NCBI GenBank assembly: GCA_014653715.1
Contig: JACWEB010000006.1
Span: 1 to 42,850, forward strand
DNA from: Pelagibacterales bacterium SAG-MED31
Lineage (GTDB): Bacteria > Pseudomonadota > Alphaproteobacteria > HIMB59 > GCA-002718135
Length of the DNA stretch: 42,850 nt
Direction of reading: 5' to 3'
Each line of letters opens with the position of its first letter. Positions within the stretch are counted from its first letter, which is position 1. The notes under the pieces were generated by a model. The model worked only from the letters and a program-made list of their open reading frames with translations. It had not been told where the DNA came from and did no database searches. Positions 12,217 to 20,368 of the stretch are shown one piece after another. The position numbers and the translations under genes are program-made.

Positions 12217-12894
12217 ATGGGACAAAAAGTAAATCCAAATGGTATAAGATTAGGTATCAACAGAACTTGGTCATCAAGATGGTTTTCAAATTCTGATTAT
12301 TCAAAGCTGCTACATCAAGATTTAGAAATAAAGCAGTTTGTTGAAAAAAAATTAAAAAATGCAAGTGTTTCAAAAGTAAATATAGAAAGAGCTGCAAAAA
12401 AATTAAGAATTTCAATCTATAGTTCTAGGCCTGGAATTATAATTGGAAAAAAAGGGGCAGATATAGAAAGTCTAAAAAATAAATTATCCTCTTTATCAAA
12501 TCTAGAAGTGTTTCTTGATATTAAAGAGGTTAGAAAGCCAGAAGTTGAAGCTAAACTCGTTGCTGAAAATATAGCTTCTCAATTGGAGAGACGTATATCA
12601 TTTAGAAGAGCTATGAAAAAAGCTGTGCAATCTTCAATGAGATTAGGTGCAAAAGGTGTAAAAGTTGTATGTAGTGGAAGATTGGGTGGCGCAGAAATTG
12701 CTAGAACTGAAAAGTATCATGAAGGAAGCGTTCCTCTTCATACACTAAGAAGTGATATAGATTATGCTCAAGCAGAAGCTGAAACAACTTATGGAATATG
12801 TGGAATAAAAGTTTGGATAAACAAAGGTGATATACTTGCAAAAGATCCATATGCGAGTGAAAAAAAGCAAATTGAAATGGGGAGTGTAAGATAA
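12217..12894 (+). CDS. rpsC: 30S ribosomal protein uS3
   Basis: Ribosomal protein S3 at the mRNA entry channel, 225 residues. It starts [14 protein letters not shown]. The KH domain motif is [14 protein letters not shown] near residue 71, and the C-terminal domain contains [12 protein letters not shown] near residue 154. The stop shares one base with the upstream rplP start choice. Confidence 0.98.
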   Translation: MGQKVNPNGIRLGINRTWSSRWFSNSDYSKLLHQDLEIKQFVEKKLKNASVSKVNIERAAKKLRISIYSSRPGIIIGKKGADIESLKNKLSSLSNLEVFLDIKEVRKPEVEAKLVAENIASQLERRISFRRAMKKAVQSSMRLGAKGVKVVCSGRLGGAEIARTEKYHEGSVPLHTLRSDIDYAQAEAETTYGICGIKVWINKGDILAKDPYASEKKQIEMGSVR

Positions 12895-13310
12895 TGAACA
12901 TGCTTTCTCCAAAAAAAACTAAGTTTAGAAAACAGTTTAAAGGAAGAATTCATGGTAATTCTAAGGGAAATTATGCTCTAAACTATGGAAGTTTTGGTTT
13001 AAAAGCTTTGCAACCAGAGAGAATTACATCAAGACAGATTGAGTCTGCGAGAAAAGCCATAACAAGACATTTAAAAAGAGCTGGAAAAATGTGGATTAGA
13101 ATATTTCCTGATGTGCCAGTTTCGAAAAAACCTGCTGAAGTTAGGATGGGTAAAGGCAAAGGTTCAAATGAGTATTGGGCTTGTCGTGTTAAACCAGGAA
13201 GAATTATGTTTGAAATTGATGGTGTAAATGTAACTGATGCTAAGAAGGCAATGTCTTTAGCTGCTGCCAAGCTTCCAATTAAGTGTAAATTTGTTGAAAG
13301 AAATATATGA
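12894..13310 (+). CDS. rplP: 50S ribosomal protein uL16
   Basis: Ribosomal protein L16, which helps position the A-site tRNA, 138 residues. It contains [17 protein letters not shown] and the [18 protein letters not shown] region near residue 82. Two starts are possible: ATG at 12894, which sits about 9 bases after GGGGAG, and ATG at 12900, which gives the family-typical [12 protein letters not shown] chose the first for its ribosome-site spacing; the true protein may be two residues shorter. The stop overlaps the rpmC start (ATGA). Confidence 0.96.
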   Translation: MNMLSPKKTKFRKQFKGRIHGNSKGNYALNYGSFGLKALQPERITSRQIESARKAITRHLKRAGKMWIRIFPDVPVSKKPAEVRMGKGKGSNEYWACRVKPGRIMFEIDGVNVTDAKKAMSLAAAKLPIKCKFVERNI

Positions 13311-13483
13311 TAGAGAATAAATTAAAAAATCCTGAAGTAAAAAAACTAAGAGCAGAAGTTGTGGATCTCAAAAGATCTCTTATGAATCTTAGGTTTCAAA
13401 AATCAACTGGTCAACTAGAAAAAACTGCTGAAATAAAAAAAAACAAGAATAAAGATAGCAAGACTAAAAACAAATATGAGTAA
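13307..13483 (+). CDS. rpmC: 50S ribosomal protein uL29, reading frame broken at an A9 run
   Basis: Ribosomal protein L29 at the tunnel exit. ATG at 13307 overlaps the rplP stop (ATGA) and gives 58 residues. The N-terminal two thirds is clearly L29 ([20 protein letters not shown], then [10 protein letters not shown]). After a run of nine A at 13435-13443 the frame becomes Lys/Asn-rich ([14 protein letters not shown]) and stops at 13481-13483. In the +1 frame the normal L29 C-terminus follows at once ([19 protein letters not shown]) and stops at 13506-13508, inside the rpsQ start. One A fewer (or two more) would restore a 66-residue L29. This is either a sequencing error, a real truncation, or a frame repaired by slippage on the A run. 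Confidence 0.85.
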   Translation: MIENKLKNPEVKKLRAEVVDLKRSLMNLRFQKSTGQLEKTAEIKKNKNKDSKTKNKYE

Positions 13484-13500
13484 AATTCTAGGAGAGCAAA

Positions 13501-13746
13501 ATGCCTAAAAGAATATTATCTGGTACAGTTATTTCATCAAACTCAAATAAAACCATAGTCGTTAAGGTTACAAGAAGGGTAAAACATAAATTATACAAAA
13601 AAATAATCACTTTATCTAAAAATTATCATGTCCATGATGAAGATAATTTATTTAAGAGTGGTGATATAGTAAATATAGTTGAGTCTAAACCAATATCAAA
13701 ATTAAAAAAATGGATAGTTTCAAATAATAATGGTGATCAAAAATGA
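13501..13746 (+). CDS. rpsQ: 30S ribosomal protein uS17
   Basis: Ribosomal protein S17, a primary 16S rRNA binder, 81 residues. It has [20 protein letters not shown] at the N-terminus and the [19 protein letters not shown] region near residue 42. GGAGAG at 13491-13496 is a good ribosome binding site. The start overlaps the stop of the frame-restored rpmC by 8 bases. The stop overlaps the rplN start by 4 bases. Confidence 0.97.
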   Translation: MPKRILSGTVISSNSNKTIVVKVTRRVKHKLYKKIITLSKNYHVHDEDNLFKSGDIVNIVESKPISKLKKWIVSNNNGDQK

Positions 13747-14111
13747 TACAAATGCAATCTAACCTTTTCGTTGCTGATAATTCTGGAGCCAGAAGAATTC
13801 AATGTATAAAGGTATTGGGTGGATCTAAGAGAAGATTTGCTTCGATTGGTGACATAATAGTTGTTTCAATTAAAGATGCTATACCACGAGCTAAAGTAAA
13901 AAAAGGTGAGGTTTTTAAAGCAGTAATAGTTAGAACTTCTAAAGCATTTGGGAGATCTGATGGGTCATCAATTAAATTTGATAAAAATGCTGCAGTTCTC
14001 TTGGATAAACAAGAAGAACCTATTGCCACTAGAATTTTTGGCCCAGTTACAAGGGAGCTCAGGACAAAAAAGTTTATGAAAATAATTAGTCTTGCACCTG
14101 AGGTACTTTAA
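13743..14111 (+). CDS. rplN: 50S ribosomal protein uL14
   Basis: Ribosomal protein L14 at the subunit interface, 122 residues. It starts [20 protein letters not shown] and has [18 protein letters not shown] near residue 48 and [12 protein letters not shown] near residue 96. It is directly abutted by rplX with no spacer. Confidence 0.98.
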   Translation: MIQMQSNLFVADNSGARRIQCIKVLGGSKRRFASIGDIIVVSIKDAIPRAKVKKGEVFKAVIVRTSKAFGRSDGSSIKFDKNAAVLLDKQEEPIATRIFGPVTRELRTKKFMKIISLAPEVL

Positions 14112-14429
14112 ATGAATATCAAATTTAAAATTAAAAAAGGTGATGAAGTTATTGTTCTTGCTGGTAAAGACAAAGGAAAAAAAGGCAAAATAGTTAAGCT
14201 ACTCCCTAAGTTAAATAAGGCAATAGTATCAGATGTAAATAAAGTAAAAAAACATCAAAAACCTGGAAATAATGAACCTGGAGGAATTGTAGAGAAAGAA
14301 ATGCCTATTCATATTTCTAATTTAAACTTTTTTGATTCAAAATCTAATAAAGGTACAAGAATTGGATTTAAACTTAATAAAGATGGGAAAAAATTAAGAA
14401 TTAATAAAAAAACAGGAACTGAGATTTAG
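14112..14429 (+). CDS. rplX: 50S ribosomal protein uL24
   Basis: Ribosomal protein L24, an assembly initiator, 105 residues. The KOW motif GDEVIVLAGKDKGKKGKIV lies at residues 10-28. The start codon immediately follows the rplN stop. The spacing to rplE is one base. Confidence 0.97.
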   Translation: MNIKFKIKKGDEVIVLAGKDKGKKGKIVKLLPKLNKAIVSDVNKVKKHQKPGNNEPGGIVEKEMPIHISNLNFFDSKSNKGTRIGFKLNKDGKKLRINKKTGTEI

Positions 14430-14430
14430 T

Positions 14431-14982
14431 ATGAGCAGACTTTTAGATAACTACAAATCAAATATTATTGGCGATCTTAAAAATAGATTAAGTGTCAGTA
14501 ATATTCACCAAGTTCCTAAAATTACTAAAATTGTAATTAATATGGGTATTGGTGACGCTAAGGATGACTCAAAGTTAATCGATAAGGCGCAAGAGGAATT
14601 ATCATTAATATCTGGCCAAAAGGCAGTTAAAACAAAAGCTAAAAAAGCAATAGCGGGCTTTAAAATTAGAGCTGGTATGGAATTGGGGACTTCAGTAACT
14701 CTTAGAAATAAAAAAATGTATGAATTTTTAGATAGACTAGTCAACATTGCCATTCCTAGAATAAGAGATTTTAGAGGGTTAAATCCTAAAAGTTTTGACG
14801 GAAATGGTAACTATTCTATGGGAATAAAAGAACAAATTATATTTCCTGAAATTAATTATGACAAAATTGACAAAGTAAGGGGTTTGAGCATTACTATTTG
14901 CACATCTGCAAAGAATAATAATGATGCTTTAGAATTACTAAAATGTTTTAACATGCCTTTTTCAGGCGGAGAGGAAAATTAA
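14431..14982 (+). CDS. rplE: 50S ribosomal protein uL5
   Basis: Ribosomal protein L5, part of the 5S rRNA complex, 183 residues. It has KITKIVINMGIGDA near residue 30, GQKAVKTKAKKAIAGFKIR near residue 67, and IPRIRDFRGLNPKSFDGNGN near residue 108. It is followed by rpsN after 5 bases. Confidence 0.98.
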   Translation: MSRLLDNYKSNIIGDLKNRLSVSNIHQVPKITKIVINMGIGDAKDDSKLIDKAQEELSLISGQKAVKTKAKKAIAGFKIRAGMELGTSVTLRNKKMYEFLDRLVNIAIPRIRDFRGLNPKSFDGNGNYSMGIKEQIIFPEINYDKIDKVRGLSITICTSAKNNNDALELLKCFNMPFSGGEEN

Positions 14983-14987
14983 TTTAA

Positions 14988-15293
14988 ATGGCAAAATTAA
15001 GTTCAGTTCAAAAAAATTTAAATAGATTAAGATTGATTGATAAATTTAGTAATAAAAGAAAAACTCTTAAGAAAAAAATAATGGATAAAAGTATATCTAT
15101 TGAAGAGAGATTGAAGCTTCAAAATAAATTAAATGATCTTCCAAGAAATAGTTCAAACATTAGATATCGAAATAGATGTAAGTTAACTGGAAGAACAAGA
15201 GGAGTTTATAGAAAATTTGGTTTATCAAGAATTAAAATTAGGGAATTATCTATGTCTGGAGATTTACCAGGTATGGTAAAATCAAGTTGGTAG
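14988..15293 (+). CDS. rpsN: 30S ribosomal protein uS14 (long, zinc-free type)
   Basis: Ribosomal protein S14 of the 30S head, 101 residues. This is the longer form lacking the CXXC zinc ribbon. The C-terminal core is RCKLTGRTRGVYRKFGLSR near residue 64, with LSMSGDLPGMVKSSW at the end. The strong AGGAGGAGA between its stop and rpsH is the best ribosome site of the block. Confidence 0.97.
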   Translation: MAKLSSVQKNLNRLRLIDKFSNKRKTLKKKIMDKSISIEERLKLQNKLNDLPRNSSNIRYRNRCKLTGRTRGVYRKFGLSRIKIRELSMSGDLPGMVKSSW

Positions 15294-15302
15294 GAGGAGA
15301 AT

Positions 15303-15701
15303 ATGGCTTTTAATGACTCTTTATCAGATATGTTAGCAAGAATAAAAAATGCTCACAGGGCAAGAAAATCTATAACTTCTTGCTATAAATCAAACCTTAA
15401 TATGAATGTTCTATCAGTCTTAAAAGATGAGGGATATATAAGGGATTTTAAAGATGTAGAGGTTAGAAAAGGAATAAATTCAATACAGATTGATCTTAAA
15501 TATTATAATGGAACTCCGGTTATTAAAAATATTAAAAGAATTTCAAAACCTGGTATTAGGGTTTATTCAAAAATTTCAGATTTACCTAAAACATACGGAG
15601 GTTTAGGTATATCAATTCTTTCAACTCCAATGGGTGTAATGTCTGACAATAAAGCTAGGCAAAAAAATGTAGGTGGTGAAGTTTTGTGTGAGGTTTTCTA
15701 A
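15303..15701 (+). CDS. rpsH: 30S ribosomal protein uS8
   Basis: Ribosomal protein S8, a central-domain 16S binder and, in E. coli, translational repressor of the spc operon. It has 132 residues. It starts MAFNDSLSDMLARIKNAHRA and ends with GLGISILSTPMGVMSDNKAR and GGEVLCEVF. An AGGAGGAGA ribosome site precedes it. Confidence 0.98.
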   Translation: MAFNDSLSDMLARIKNAHRARKSITSCYKSNLNMNVLSVLKDEGYIRDFKDVEVRKGINSIQIDLKYYNGTPVIKNIKRISKPGIRVYSKISDLPKTYGGLGISILSTPMGVMSDNKARQKNVGGEVLCEVF

Positions 15702-15702
15702 T

Positions 15703-16236
15703 ATGTCAAGAATAGCAAAAAATAGCATCAACATATCAGACAACATTACTTGTAGTTTTGAAAATGGTAACTTTTTAGCAAAAGGCAAACTAGGAGAAAT
15801 GTCTTTAAAAGTTGATGAGTTATTTACTGTTCAAATAAAGGATAAAGAAATTTTTGTATTACCAAAAGATGATAAAGATAAACTTAATCCAAACTGGGGT
15901 ACTACCAGGTCTCTTATATTTAATATTGTGCAAGGTATTGCTGAAGGTTATACAAAAACTTTGGAATTAAATGGAACAGGATACAGAGCGAGTGTCTCAG
16001 GCTCTAAATTAAAATTACAATTAGGTTATAGTCATGATATTAACTATGAAATTCCAAAACAAGTTAAAGCTGAGTGTCCAAAGCAAAATATTATAAAATT
16101 ATCCAGCTTTAATAAAGAAATTCTTGGAGCGACTGCTGCAAAAATACGATCTTATAGAAAACCAGAACCTTTTAAAGGTAAGGGTATAAAGTATGAAAAT
16201 GAGTATATTTTTAGAAAAGAAGGCAAGAAAAAATAA
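15703..16236 (+). CDS. rplF: 50S ribosomal protein uL6
   Basis: Ribosomal protein L6 near the factor-binding site. I chose ATG at 15703, one base after the rpsH stop, because it gives the family-typical MSRIAKNSINI; an upstream in-frame ATG at 15673 lies inside rpsH and is less likely. The result is 177 residues. The conserved LELNGTGYRASVSGSKL is near residue 86 and RKPEPFKGKGIKYENE is at the C-terminus. Confidence 0.96.
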   Translation: MSRIAKNSINISDNITCSFENGNFLAKGKLGEMSLKVDELFTVQIKDKEIFVLPKDDKDKLNPNWGTTRSLIFNIVQGIAEGYTKTLELNGTGYRASVSGSKLKLQLGYSHDINYEIPKQVKAECPKQNIIKLSSFNKEILGATAAKIRSYRKPEPFKGKGIKYENEYIFRKEGKKK

Positions 16237-16248
16237 ATTGGCAAAACT

Positions 16249-16584
16249 ATGAATGATAAAAGAACAAAAAGAGTTAGATTTAAACTAAAGCAAGTTTCTA
16301 ACAGAAAGAGATTAACTGTATTTAGATCAAACAAACATCTTTATGCACAAGTCATTGATGATAGTGTTGGCAAAACTCTCGCCAGCGCATCTTCAAAAGA
16401 AAAAAATATTGAAATTGATACTAAGGACAGAAAATCTATAGCTGAAATTATTGGCAAAAATATTGCTCAGAGATCTCTTGAGCAAGGAATTAAAGAAGTA
16501 GCTTTTGATAAAGGTAAATATAAATATCACGGTTTAATTAAAATCCTTGCTGACTCTGCTAGGACTGAAGGATTAATTTTTTGA
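16249..16584 (+). CDS. rplR: 50S ribosomal protein uL18
   Basis: Ribosomal protein L18, which brings 5S rRNA into the 50S subunit. It has 111 residues, slightly shorter than usual because the basic N-terminus is short. It contains RLTVFRSNKHLYAQVIDD near residue 22 and the C-terminal DKGKYKYHGLIKILADSAR segment. It is followed by rpsE after 9 bases. Confidence 0.96.
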   Translation: MNDKRTKRVRFKLKQVSNRKRLTVFRSNKHLYAQVIDDSVGKTLASASSKEKNIEIDTKDRKSIAEIIGKNIAQRSLEQGIKEVAFDKGKYKYHGLIKILADSARTEGLIF

Positions 16585-16593
16585 GGATACAAT

Positions 16594-17109
16594 ATGTTTG
16601 AAAATGAAAATAAAGATTTTAGTGAGCATTTAGTAACAATAAATAGAGTTGCTAAAGTCGTAAAAGGTGGACGACGTTTTGGTTTTGCTGCAATTATGAT
16701 AGTTGGAGATAATAAAGGTAGAGTAGGTTACGGAACAGGTAAAGCAAAAGAAGTTCCTGAAGCTGTTAGAAAGGCCTCTGAAAATGCAAAAAATAAAATG
16801 ATTAGAGTTTCTTTGAAGGATAATAGAACATTACATCACGATGTAGTTGGCAGATATGGTGCTGGAAAAGTTATCTTGAGATCTGCAGCACCAGGTACTG
16901 GAATTATAGCTGGAGGTGCTATGAGAGCTCTTTTTGAGTCTCTTGGAATTAAAGATGTAGTTGCCAAGTCTACTGGAACTTCTAATCCTCATAACATGCT
17001 AAAGGCTACTTTCGATGCTTTTAAAAAATCAGAATCCCCTAAATCAGTCGCAGCTAAAAGATCAAAAAAAGTCACTGATATTATGAAAAATAAAAAAGCT
17101 GAAGGATAA
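16594..17109 (+). CDS. rpsE: 30S ribosomal protein uS5
   Basis: Ribosomal protein S5, important for decoding fidelity, 171 residues. It has [18 protein letters not shown] near residue 22, the [15 protein letters not shown] helix region and [20 protein letters not shown] near residue 96. The next gene is rplO after only 6 bases, so the L30 gene usually found here is missing. Confidence 0.98.
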   Translation: MFENENKDFSEHLVTINRVAKVVKGGRRFGFAAIMIVGDNKGRVGYGTGKAKEVPEAVRKASENAKNKMIRVSLKDNRTLHHDVVGRYGAGKVILRSAAPGTGIIAGGAMRALFESLGIKDVVAKSTGTSNPHNMLKATFDAFKKSESPKSVAAKRSKKVTDIMKNKKAEG

Positions 17110-17115
17110 TAATTT

Positions 17116-17574
17116 ATGAAAATTAATGAGATACCATCAAGTTTAATTTCTAGCTCTAAACGAAAAAGAAGAGGTAGAGGTGCGGGATCAGGATTAGGCA
17201 AGACCGCAGGAAGAGGCGTTAAAGGTCAAAAGTCTCGATCTGGAGTATCAATCAATGGTTTTGAGGGTGGTCAAATGCCTCTATATAGACGTTTACCAAA
17301 AAGAGGTTTTAAAAATAAATTTAAGAAAAAAATTCAAACAATTAATTTTTCAAAAATCAATACAATTATCTCTAAATATGGAATTGACTCAAATAATATC
17401 AAAGAATCTGATTTGTTTGATAAAAAAATTCTAAATAAATCTAAAGGAAGTTTAAAACTTCTTAATTTTGGAGACCTAAAAGAAACAATTAATATTGAAA
17501 TTTCGTTTGCATCTAAAACCGCAATTGAAAAAATTGAAAAATTAGGTGGAAAAATTAAAATAATAAACAATTAA
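17116..17574 (+). CDS. rplO: 50S ribosomal protein uL15
   Basis: Ribosomal protein L15, a late assembly protein, 152 residues. The glycine-rich N-terminal extension is [20 protein letters not shown] at about residues 19-38. It is followed by [19 protein letters not shown]. It is separated from secY by 2 bases. Confidence 0.97.
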   Translation: MKINEIPSSLISSSKRKRRGRGAGSGLGKTAGRGVKGQKSRSGVSINGFEGGQMPLYRRLPKRGFKNKFKKKIQTINFSKINTIISKYGIDSNNIKESDLFDKKILNKSKGSLKLLNFGDLKETINIEISFASKTAIEKIEKLGGKIKIINN

Positions 17575-17576
17575 CA

Positions 17577-18917
17577 ATGGCTACAGCAGCAGAAAAACTT
17601 GCAGGAAATTTAAACTTTGGAGCTCTTGGCAAAGCTACAGAGTTAAAAAATAGGCTTTTATTCACTCTAGGTGCATTAATTGTATTTAGGCTTGGAACAT
17701 TTCTTCCAATTCCTGGCATCAATCCTGTTTCACTTCAGCAATTTTTTGAACAACAGTCCTCAGGTATTTTAGGTATATTTGATACCTTTTCTGGTGGTGC
17801 ATTAGGTAGAATGGGAATATTTGCATTAGGAGTAATGCCATATATTTCTTCATCAATAATTATGACACTTATGCAGGGCTCAATACCTTATATGAAAAGT
17901 TTAAAGGAACAAGGTTCGAAAGGGCAAAGGCAACTTCGTCAAATTACAAGATATGTAACTGTTTTAATAGCAGCTTTGCAAGGCTATGGTGTTTCAATTG
18001 GTTTAGAGTCCATGCAAACGGCATATGGAAATATTGTTATAGATCCAGGTCTATTCTTCAGAATTACAACTGTAGTCACATTAGTTGGAGGAACTATCTT
18101 TTTAATGTGGTTAGGAGAGCAGATCAGCTCAAGAGGTGTTGGAAATGGAATATCTTTAATAATCACAGCTGGTATACTTGCTAATTTACCAAGTGCATTT
18201 GTAAGTACTTTGCAACTTGGAAGAACTGGTGAATTAAGCACTATATTTATTTTATCCATTTTAATCCTTATTTTAGGTTTAATTATTTTTATTGTTTTTA
18301 TTGAAAAGGGTCAAAGAAGGTTAATTGTTCAATATCCAAAAAGACAGGTCGGAAATAAAGTTTATGGTGGTCAAAGCTCCCATTTACCACTTAAAATAAA
18401 TACTGCAGGAGTAATACCAGTTATTTTTGCTTCATCTATTTTGCTTCTTCCAAACACAATGTCTGGTTTTGGAGCAGGATCATCTAGTGATATATTTCTA
18501 TTTATTTCAAGCTATCTTGGCAGAGGTCAACCACTTTACTTAGCATTATTTGCAGCCATGATAATTTTCTTTGGGTTCTTTTATACTGGAATTGTTTTTA
18601 ATCCTGATGAACAAGCAGAAAATCTTAGAAAGTATGGTGGATTTATTCCAGGTATTAGGCCTGGTGAGAATACAGCAAAATATATTGATTTTGTATTAAC
18701 AAGATTAACAACTATTGGAACAATTTATCTTGCAGTTGTGGCTCTTTTACCAGAATTTTTAATTTCAAAAACCTCAATTCCATTTTACTTGGGTGGAACA
18801 AGTCTTCTTATTGTTGTGGTTGTAATGATTGATTTTATTAACCAAGTCCAATCGCATTTATTCCAACATCAATATGAGGGTTTATTAAAGAAAACAAAAC
18901 TTAAGGGTAGAAGATAA
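17577..18917 (+). CDS. secY: Preprotein translocase channel subunit SecY
   Basis: The ten-helix channel protein of the Sec translocon in the inner membrane, 446 residues. Hydrophobic segments are spaced as in the family. Recognisable stretches are RLGTFLPIPGIN in the plug-proximal region, GVMPYISSSIIM in TM2 and IEKGQRRLIVQYPKRQVG in a cytosolic loop. NPDEQAENLRKYGGFIPGIRPG lies before TM9. It lies between rplO and adk, a standard alphaproteobacterial arrangement. Confidence 0.98.
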   Translation: MATAAEKLAGNLNFGALGKATELKNRLLFTLGALIVFRLGTFLPIPGINPVSLQQFFEQQSSGILGIFDTFSGGALGRMGIFALGVMPYISSSIIMTLMQGSIPYMKSLKEQGSKGQRQLRQITRYVTVLIAALQGYGVSIGLESMQTAYGNIVIDPGLFFRITTVVTLVGGTIFLMWLGEQISSRGVGNGISLIITAGILANLPSAFVSTLQLGRTGELSTIFILSILILILGLIIFIVFIEKGQRRLIVQYPKRQVGNKVYGGQSSHLPLKINTAGVIPVIFASSILLLPNTMSGFGAGSSSDIFLFISSYLGRGQPLYLALFAAMIIFFGFFYTGIVFNPDEQAENLRKYGGFIPGIRPGENTAKYIDFVLTRLTTIGTIYLAVVALLPEFLISKTSIPFYLGGTSLLIVVVVMIDFINQVQSHLFQHQYEGLLKKTKLKGRR

Positions 18918-18920
18918 TTA

Positions 18921-19493
18921 ATGAAGTTAATATTATTCGGACCACCAGGTTCTGGAAAAGGCACTCAAGCATCTTTACTAAAAAATAAATATAATATTCC
19001 GCATCTTTCAACAGGTGATATATTGAGATCTAAACTTGATGATAATGATGAATTAGCTCTAGAATTAAATAAAATTATGTCAAGTGGCAATCTTGTTCCG
19101 GACACAATTTTAAATCCGATAGTAACTGAAAAACTTCTCAGTGATGAGTGCAAAAATGGTTTTATTTTAGATGGATTTCCAAGAAATATATCACAATCAG
19201 ATTTTCTTATAAATTTTTTAGAGCATAATCAAATAGCAGTTGATTTAGTTATAGATTTTACTGCTGATACAAATACTGTTAAAAATAGAATTTTAGAAAG
19301 ATCTAAAATTGAAAACAGAACTGACGATAACATAGCAGTGATTAAAACAAGATTAAAAAAATATTTTGAAGAAACTAAACCGTTGGCAGATATTTTTAAA
19401 AATAAATATGGGGAAAAGTTTATCGAGATTAATGCTATGCAAGAAATATCTAAAATTCAATCTGATATTGAAAAAAGGGTTAAAAATGCCTAA
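18921..19493 (+). CDS. adk: Adenylate kinase (short form)
   Basis: Converts ATP and AMP to two ADP. It has 190 residues with P-loop GPPGSGKGT at residues 7-15, the AMP-site region LSTGDILR, and DGFPRN near residue 83. The LID segment is short (ILERSKIENRTDDN), without the zinc/long LID insertion, as in other short bacterial forms. It starts 3 bases after secY. An 8-base overlap with a 31-codon open frame follows, then a hairpin, before rpsM. Confidence 0.97.
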   Translation: MKLILFGPPGSGKGTQASLLKNKYNIPHLSTGDILRSKLDDNDELALELNKIMSSGNLVPDTILNPIVTEKLLSDECKNGFILDGFPRNISQSDFLINFLEHNQIAVDLVIDFTADTNTVKNRILERSKIENRTDDNIAVIKTRLKKYFEETKPLADIFKNKYGEKFIEINAMQEISKIQSDIEKRVKNA

Positions 19494-19581
19494 ATTTAGG
19501 CCAAAAACTTTGTATCAAAGCTTGACTTTGATACTCATATTAATGTATGCACCCTCATTCAATTCTTTAATGGACAAATAA
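19486..19581 (+). CDS. Possible 31-residue leader ORF between adk and rpsM
   Basis: An ATG overlapping the adk stop opens a 31-codon frame ([20 protein letters not shown] and 11 more residues) that stops one base before the rpsM ATG. It has a basic start and one short hydrophobic stretch. It is not L36 (no cysteine/histidine zinc pattern). I do not recognise it. It may be a chance frame or a coupling leader that keeps ribosomes moving into rpsM across a hairpin. A start and stop fitted so tightly to both neighbours is its only support. Confidence 0.2.
   Translation: MPKFRPKTLYQSLTLILILMYAPSFNSLMDK
19512..19534 (+). promoter_or_regulatory. Perfect 9-bp hairpin ahead of rpsM (alpha operon leader candidate)
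   Basis: The sequence GTATCAAAG at 19512-19520 is followed by a 5-base loop CTTGA and the exact reverse complement CTTTGATAC at 19526-19534. No T-run follows, so it is not a standard intrinsic terminator. It lies about 50 bases before rpsM, where E. coli has the S4-binding leader of the alpha operon. A TTGACT (19522-19527) with TATGCA 18 bases later overlaps the hairpin, so a promoter is an alternative. Confidence 0.45.
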
Positions 19582-19582
19582 T

Positions 19583-19963
19583 ATGGCTAGGATCTCAGGT
19601 GTTAACATTCCAACTGGTAAAAAGATACATATTGCTCTCACTTACATTTTTGGCATTGGTCCAAAAATAGCTAGTGAATTGTGTATCCAAGCATCAATAG
19701 ATAAATCGAAAAGAGTTAATCAGTTGAATGATGATGAGATAAATAAAATAAGAGAAATCATAGATCAAAAACATGTTGTTGAAGGTGATTTGAGAAGAAA
19801 AGTATCAATGGATATTAAAAGGTTAAATGATCTTGGATGTTATAGAGGATTAAGACATAGAAAAAAACTTCCTGTACGTGGACAAAGAACACATACAAAT
19901 GCAAGAACAAGAAAAGGTAAAGCAGTAGCAATTGCCGGTAAGAAAAAAGTAACTAAGGGTTAA
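19583..19963 (+). CDS. rpsM: 30S ribosomal protein uS13
   Basis: Ribosomal protein S13 of the head and intersubunit bridge, 126 residues. It starts [15 protein letters not shown] and has [19 protein letters not shown] near residue 89 and [18 protein letters not shown] at the C-terminus. It is the first gene of the alpha group, one base before rpsK. Confidence 0.98.
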   Translation: MARISGVNIPTGKKIHIALTYIFGIGPKIASELCIQASIDKSKRVNQLNDDEINKIREIIDQKHVVEGDLRRKVSMDIKRLNDLGCYRGLRHRKKLPVRGQRTHTNARTRKGKAVAIAGKKKVTKG

Positions 19964-19964
19964 G

Positions 19965-20351
19965 ATGGCTGATAAGAAAAAAACTAAATCTAAAATTAAA
20001 AAAAAAGTATCTTCTGGAGTAGCTCATGTTGTATCTTCTTTTAATAATACAATAATAACTATTACTGATGAAAATGGTAATGCACTTGCATGGTCCTCTG
20101 CTGGCCATAAAGGATTTAAAGGTTCACGCAAATCCACACCTTATGCTGCACAAATTGCTGCTGAAGATGTTGGTAATAAAGCTAAAGAATATGGTCTAAA
20201 ATCTTTAAAGGTTGAAGTTTCAGGCCCTGGCTCTGGAAGAGAATCAGCACTGAGATCTCTTCAGGCAATCGGATATATTATTACTTCTATTAAAGATGTT
20301 ACGCCAATACCTCATAATGGTTGCAGACCACGTAAGAGAAGAAGAGTTTAA
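19965..20351 (+). CDS. rpsK: 30S ribosomal protein uS11
   Basis: Ribosomal protein S11 of the platform, 128 residues. It shows [19 protein letters not shown] near residue 21, [20 protein letters not shown] near residue 43 and the C-terminal [15 protein letters not shown]. rpsD, which follows rpsK in enterobacteria, is absent, as is common in alphaproteobacteria; rpoA follows after 17 bases. Confidence 0.98.
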   Translation: MADKKKTKSKIKKKVSSGVAHVVSSFNNTIITITDENGNALAWSSAGHKGFKGSRKSTPYAAQIAAEDVGNKAKEYGLKSLKVEVSGPGSGRESALRSLQAIGYIITSIKDVTPIPHNGCRPRKRRRV

Positions 20352-20368
20352 ATTACAAGGAGATTATA

